Assembly (NCBI GenBank): GCA_037349105.1
Contig: JAYJMM010000114.1
Coordinates: forward strand, 4,951,501 to 5,015,500
Direction of reading: 5' to 3'
DNA: 64,000 nucleotides
Source: Limnomonas spitsbergensis
Lineage: Eukaryota; Chlorophyta; Chlorophyceae; Chlamydomonadales
Made by a program: the position numbers and the translations under genes. The notes beneath the pieces were generated by a model that saw only the letters and a program-made list of their open reading frames with translations, was not told the DNA's origin and ran no database searches. Below are positions 59,840 through 64,000 of the stretch, piece after piece (position 1 is the stretch's first letter; each line of letters opens with the position of its first letter).

Positions 59840-62488
59840 ATGCCGTCTGGCGTCAGGTCTGATACGGAGCTGTGGACGAAGGACTTTGATGGAGCCAAAA
59901 ACCTTGCACAGGAAATTATAGAGCTCATACAGGTAAGTGGGGCTGCACCACCGATTCTTCTCTCCCGAACTGGCCGTGGTGAACCACGGCTGCCTTGCGC
60001 CCTACTCCTCCCCTCCAGGAGCGAAACATCAATGCCTCTGTGGGCCCCGAAGCTTCTCGGAAGACCGCCGTTGCGCGGAGAAAGCTTGGTACATTGGGAA
60101 CTGAAGTGGACAGGCTGTTGAAATGGCTTGACTCCGAGGATGCCTCAGGCCTGTAAGTAAGGGACAGCAGCTGCACGTTCCTGGGGTGCCAAAAGGGAGG
60201 CAACTGCAGGATCTGTTCCAGGGCAAGCCCAACTTATCCAGACTAGAGGCAAACTTCAATCTCCTACATATGGGGTTTTCAGGAGGCACTGACAAGCCTG
60301 ATGTGACGTAGCACAGTAGTCGGTGCATGCCAAACTGCATGGCTTTCAATTTAAATTAAATTTCTGTAGAGCCAGATCTGCCAGACAATGCATGGGCAGC
60401 CATTTACCCCAAGGACCAAATGTGACAACATGACCAAACTAACAGTACAGCATAGGAGCACCTCATGACCACTAATTCGGCTGAGCTTTGCCGTTGCTTC
60501 ATGCAGTCCTGTCACGCCATGCAGGGCTCAAAAAAAGCCAGGGGCCCAAAAACGCCATGCCACGCCATGCAGGGGCATGAACACGCCATGTCACGCCATG
60601 CAAGGGCACACACACACTATGTCACGCCATGCAAGGGCACGAACATGCCACGCCACGCCACGCCATGCAAGGGCACAAACATGCCATGCCATGCACGGGC
60701 AAAAACGAGCCTTTCCATGCCATGCCATGCAAGGGCACTATCACACCACGCCATGCAATGCAATGCAAGTGCACAAACACGGCCTGGCACGCCATACCAC
60801 GCCTTTATTTAACCAGGGCACATTTGCCAGCAAGGGAAATGAACAGCTGGATTCCCAGATGTGTATATCTGACATGGAGTACATGACTGCATGTGTCACA
60901 CGTGTCTGAACCCTGGTCCTGCCATTTCCGAGTCCATGAGGTGTCAATTTTAAACCCACATTCCTAAACCCTGACCTGAACCATGCAGGTCTGAGTCAGA
61001 GAAGAACAGGAGAAGAGACATGCTGTACGAGCTAAAGAGCCGGCGGGAGCAGATGCTGTACGCGATTAAACGAAGCGCGGGCCAGCAAGACAGGTCAGCG
61101 GAGGGGAGTGCACCACCCTAGGTTAAATTCTACAAAGCTTACCACGTGCAGGTCCTTGGTGTGTGTGTGTGCGGGGTATAACTTAAATTCAAGAAATTCA
61201 TTTTTTTGGCAGTACAGGGCCTGGTCTTACATCAATGTGAGCTTGTGCTTGCAGAGGCGCCCATGAAGAGCACCGGTTGGTGCCACTCTGTAGTCGGTAC
61301 TGCCCCTTACTTAAGTCATCACAATTCATCCAAAATGGTGTCAACGTGCAAACATATCAACATATGGCCTTCTATGAAGACCCTGAAACCTTCTAATGCG
61401 TTAGACGTCTAATGCTGTCCCCTTCCCCAACTCACCTGTTTTTAGGCAGAGGATGCGTGGTCTGTGTGGTGGTCTGAGCTGCTGTCATGCCGGTCCTTGT
61501 CAGAAGCGTATTACTTTACTTCTCCTTTTGCCTTGGTTCTGTCATCTATTCGGCATGCCTTCTCTCCCGCACGTGCCCTCTTTCTCGCAAAACATTTCTC
61601 CCATACAAGCCCCCTGTCCCGCGAAACCCTTCGTTCCACACAAGCCCCTTATCCCACTCATGCCCTTTTTCCCACCTGCCCAAAACTGCCCGTCCTCCCC
61701 AGGAGAAATGCTCCCCAGGCGAAACCAAGAAGACGGAGGTCATGGACTCATGGCAGAAGATCCTCTCTCCCACTCATGCCCCTGCTCTCACATGCCCATC
61801 CTGCTCTGAAGAAACACTTTTCCAAGGCACAGCATCCAGTAGCCGCTTTATTCCTGGGACCAAGAAGGCAGAGGCTACTGCAGAGCATCCTCTCTTTCAC
61901 ACATGCCCTTGCTCTCACATGCCCATCCTGCCCTGAAGAAATGCTTTTCCATGGCACAGCACCAGTGACAGCTTTTTTCCGTGGGACCAAGAAGGTAGAG
62001 GCTACTGCAGAGCATCCTCTCTCCCACACATGCCCTTACTCTCACATGCCCATCCTGCCCTGAAGAAATACTTTTCCAAGGCACAGCATCCAGTAGCAGC
62101 TTTTTCCCTGGGACCAAGAAGGCGGATGCTGCTGCAGAGCATCCATTCTCCCACACGTGCCCTTTCTCTCACATGCCCATCCTGCCCTGTAGAATGCTTG
62201 TTTAAGGCACTGCATTCAAAAGTAGCTTTTCCCCTGGGACCAAGAAGGCAGAGGCTTCCCTAGAGCATACACTCTCCCATACATGCCTTTCTTCCACTTG
62301 CCCATCCTTCTCTCAGAGACATGCTTTTCCAAAGCACGGCATCCAGTAGCAGCAAGCCCCCTGGTACCAAAGAGACGGAGGCCACCGCTGAGCTGGACAC
62401 CCGTGGGCTGTTGACCTTGCAGCAGCAGATCATGAAGCATCAGGACACAGAGCTGGAGCACATGGAGAAGGCCATTGGGAACACAAAG
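59840..62488 (+). CDS. SYP5: Qc-SNARE of the SYP5 family (syntaxin 51/52-like), first four exons
   Basis: Qc-SNAREs of this family sit on the prevacuolar compartment and vacuole and drive membrane fusion. Exons: 59840-59932 (MPSGVRSDTELW, DGAKNLAQEIIELIQ), 60019-60152 (ERNINASVGPEASRKTAVAR, RKLGTLGTEVDRLLKWL), 60989-61093 (SEKNRRRDMLYELKSRREQM), 62317-62488 (RDMLFQSTASSSKPPGT, LLTLQQQIMKHQDTELEHME, KAIGNTK). Phases agree at all junctions. The order is that of SYP51/52: an N-terminal helical domain with GPEASRKTAVARRKLGTLGTE, then the FQ..IM..QD..LE..E..I.NTK start of the SNARE motif. The central Gln layer, the rest of the SNARE helix and the membrane anchor must lie in exons beyond the window or were not recognised. 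Confidence 0.9.
60530..60795. repeat. CACGCCATGCAAGGGCAC repeat in SYP5 intron 2
   Basis: About ten degenerate units of CCATGCAAGGGCAC.AACATGCCACG. Confidence 0.9.
61690..62290 (+). repeat. Echo array of the 5' edge of SYP5 exon 4 (four to five copies)
   Basis: Units of about 125-130 bp before the real exon copy its first ~85 bp: CTTTTCCAAGGCACAGCATC, then CCTGGGACCAAGAAGGCAGAG, against the true CTTTTCCAAAGCACGGCATC and CCTGGTACCAAAGAGACGGAG. The acceptor CTCTCAG is changed to CCTGAAG in the copies. The oldest copy, at about 61693-61740, keeps only GAGAAATGC and ACCAAGAAGACGGAGG. Confidence 0.9.
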
Positions 62489-62499
62489 GTGCGGCAGGA

Positions 62500-63292
62500 G
62501 TGGCGGGGGTGATGGGGGTTAGGGCAGGGGGTGCAGGCAGGGGAGGGGGAGGGGGGTGGGTATTCTGAACCCCTGCTGCGGCAGCAGATCATGAAGCATC
62601 AGGACACAGAGCTGGAGCACATGGAGAAGGCCATTGGGAACACAAAGGTGCGGCAGGAGTGGCGGGGGTGATGGGGGTTAGGGCAGGGGGTGCAGGCAGG
62701 GGAGGGGGAGGGGGGTGGGGTATTCTGAACCCCTGCTGCGGCAGCAGATCATGAAGCATCAGGACACAGAGCTGGAGCACATGGAGAAGGCCATTGGGAA
62801 CACAAAGGTGCGACAGGAGTGGCGGGGGTGATGGGGGTTAGGGCAGGGGGTGCAGGCAGGGGAGGGGGAGGGGGGTGGGGTATTCTGAACCCCTGCTGCG
62901 GCAGCAGATCATGAAGGATCAGGACACAGAGCTGGAGCACATGGAGAAGGCCATTGGGAACACAAAGGTGCGACAGGAGTGGCGGGGGTGATGGGGGTTA
63001 GGGCAGGGGGTGCAGGCAGGGGAGGGGGAGGGGGGTGGGGTATTCTGAACCCCTGCTGCGGCAGCAGATCATGAAGCATCAGGACACAGAGCGTGAGCAC
63101 ATGGAGGAGGACATTGGGAACACAATGGTGCGGCAGGAGTGGCGGGGGTGATGAGGGTGGGGGCAGGGAAGCGCATACAGGGGAGTGGGGAGGGGGCAGA
63201 AGGGGTTGTCGTCTAACCCCCTGCAGTAGCAGATCATGAAGTATAAGGACGGGCAGTTGAAGCACATAAAGAAGGCTGTAGGGAACACAAAT
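62500..63292 (+). repeat. 160-bp echo array of the 3' part of SYP5 exon 4: five 60-nt SNARE cassettes
   Basis: Cassettes start at 62588, 62748, 62908, 63068 and 63233 (periods 160, 160, 160, 165; 159 from the exon's own sequence at 62429). The first four are preceded by CTGCTGCGGCAGCAG and the fifth by a diverged CTGCAGTAGCAG. The first three are followed by GTGCG, the fourth by GTGCGG after a change to ACAATG, and the fifth has lost the GT donor. Cassettes 1 and 2 encode exactly the exon's own 20 residues, cassette 3 has one change (His to Asp), cassette 4 has several and cassette 5 many. Divergence grows with distance from the true exon. None has an internal stop. Confidence 0.95.
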
Positions 63293-64000
63293 CCTTAACT
63301 TGCTTTTATGGACTGTGCTGTGGGCATTATTGAGGGTTAGTCTCCAGGGTTTTTGAGGCCATTGTCGTTGGCCTTTCCGGCCTTCTCTTTTGGTCCTTTT
63401 TGTTGGTTTTGTTGTTTGCCTCCTTTTTAGTTTCTTCTCTTCTCCCTTCTGACCAGTGGGGCGCCCTCGCAGCCAAGCAGGGGTGGGATACGCTTGCTTT
63501 TCTGGATTTTTCTTTTCTTAGAGGCTTTGTTGAGGGCTAGTCTCTAGTGGAACTCAGGTGTTGAACTTGGTCTTCTTTGCCTTCCCGGCCTCTCCTTTTG
63601 TTCCTTTCCTCCTCTCTTTCTTTTAGTTCCTTCTTTACTCCCTTCTGAACAGTTGGGCGCCCATGCGGCCGAGCTTTGAGCGGGCCCAGAGGTGTAACGT
63701 TTTTGACAAATCCTTAACCCTAAACCCTAAGGTGGTGGTGTCGATGTTTTGGCGAGCAATCTCCCTGTGACAATCAATATAGCGATCACGACTGAAATGG
63801 ATTGTGCTAAATTTACCTGCTGAACGCCGCGAGCAAAATACAAAATTTCGGAGCTGTCCCAACTCCCAAGGCTCAGGCTCAGGTCTGTAACATGGGAATC
63901 GAGGGAAGCGCTTCTCATTTGACCTGATGCATTTACGTTAACTTCAATTCGTCTAATCACAATAGAACGGGAGATGGAAGATATCAATATCCAGACATAG
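63293..64000. other. Right-edge region with duplicated pyrimidine-rich sequence and family A repeat
   Basis: Two diverged copies (about 63330-63480 and 63525-63707) of a ~180-bp segment: GAGGG.TAGTCTC, a Phe/Leu-like CTTTGCCTTCCCGGCC stretch, a T/C-rich tract, then GGGCGCCC. An open minus-strand frame (63987-63727, 86 codons) has a hydrophobic ISVVIAILIV segment, but I recognise no protein. The missing SYP5 exons are not visible here. Confidence 0.5.
63651..63707 (+). repeat. Dispersed repeat family A, copy 5
   Basis: AGTTGGGCGCCCATGCGGCC and GAGCGGGCCCAGAGGTGTAA, preceded by a T/C-rich tract ending CCCTTCTGAACAG. The tandem partner at about 63450-63480 keeps CAGTGGGGCGCCC. Confidence 0.75.

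Overview
The window is nuclear DNA of an intron-rich eukaryote, most likely a chlorophyte green alga. The evidence is plant-type telomere-like heptamers (TTTAGGG and variants) scattered through introns, a TFIIH p62 with a plant-like length of 591 residues, a SYP5-type plant SNARE, a Cys/Pro-rich extracellular protein resembling algal wall proteins, and long homopolymer (Gln, Gly, Ala) insertions in conserved proteins. I cannot name the species. No rRNA, tRNA, CRISPR or prokaryotic operon structure was recognised.

Layout, left to right. (1) 675-4395, minus: the 5' half of OGG1 (8-oxoguanine DNA glycosylase); the catalytic half lies beyond the left edge. (2) about 5378-8460, plus: a secreted-type Cys-rich, Pro-rich protein ending in a SUEL-type galactose-binding lectin domain. 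(3) 8.5-12.4 kb: intergenic, with a hAT-like element (11046-11871) that has intact inverted ends and an 8-bp target duplication. (4) 12478-29628, minus: a complete 14-exon gene for TFIIH subunit p62/TFB1, whose reading phase closes at every junction. (5) 29.6-40.3 kb: decayed coding sequence interrupted by a small hAT-like insertion, one long exon of an unknown minus-strand gene (34029-35183), and a 1-kb hAT-like element carrying a BED zinc-finger remnant. (6) 40322-59348, minus: a 14-exon gene for the CORVET tethering subunit VPS3/TGFBRAP1. (7) 59840-62488 and onward, plus: a Qc-SNARE of the SYP5 family, head to head with VPS3 and with its 3' exons beyond the right edge. VPS3 and SYP5 act in the same step, late-endosome/vacuole tethering and fusion, and share a 491-bp divergent promoter.

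The most unusual property is shared by all four recognisable housekeeping genes. About twenty exon edges are accompanied, in the adjoining intron, by tandem degraded copies of that same exon edge, including the splice site and a stretch of intron ('exon echoes'). Units run from about 70 to 165 bp, and the copies nearest the exon are usually the best preserved. Several large minisatellites lie between, or grow out of, these exon copies. In the SNARE gene the echoes form five 60-nt cassettes; four keep both an acceptor and a GT donor and all stay open in frame, so they could be spliced. I know of no standard name for this pattern.
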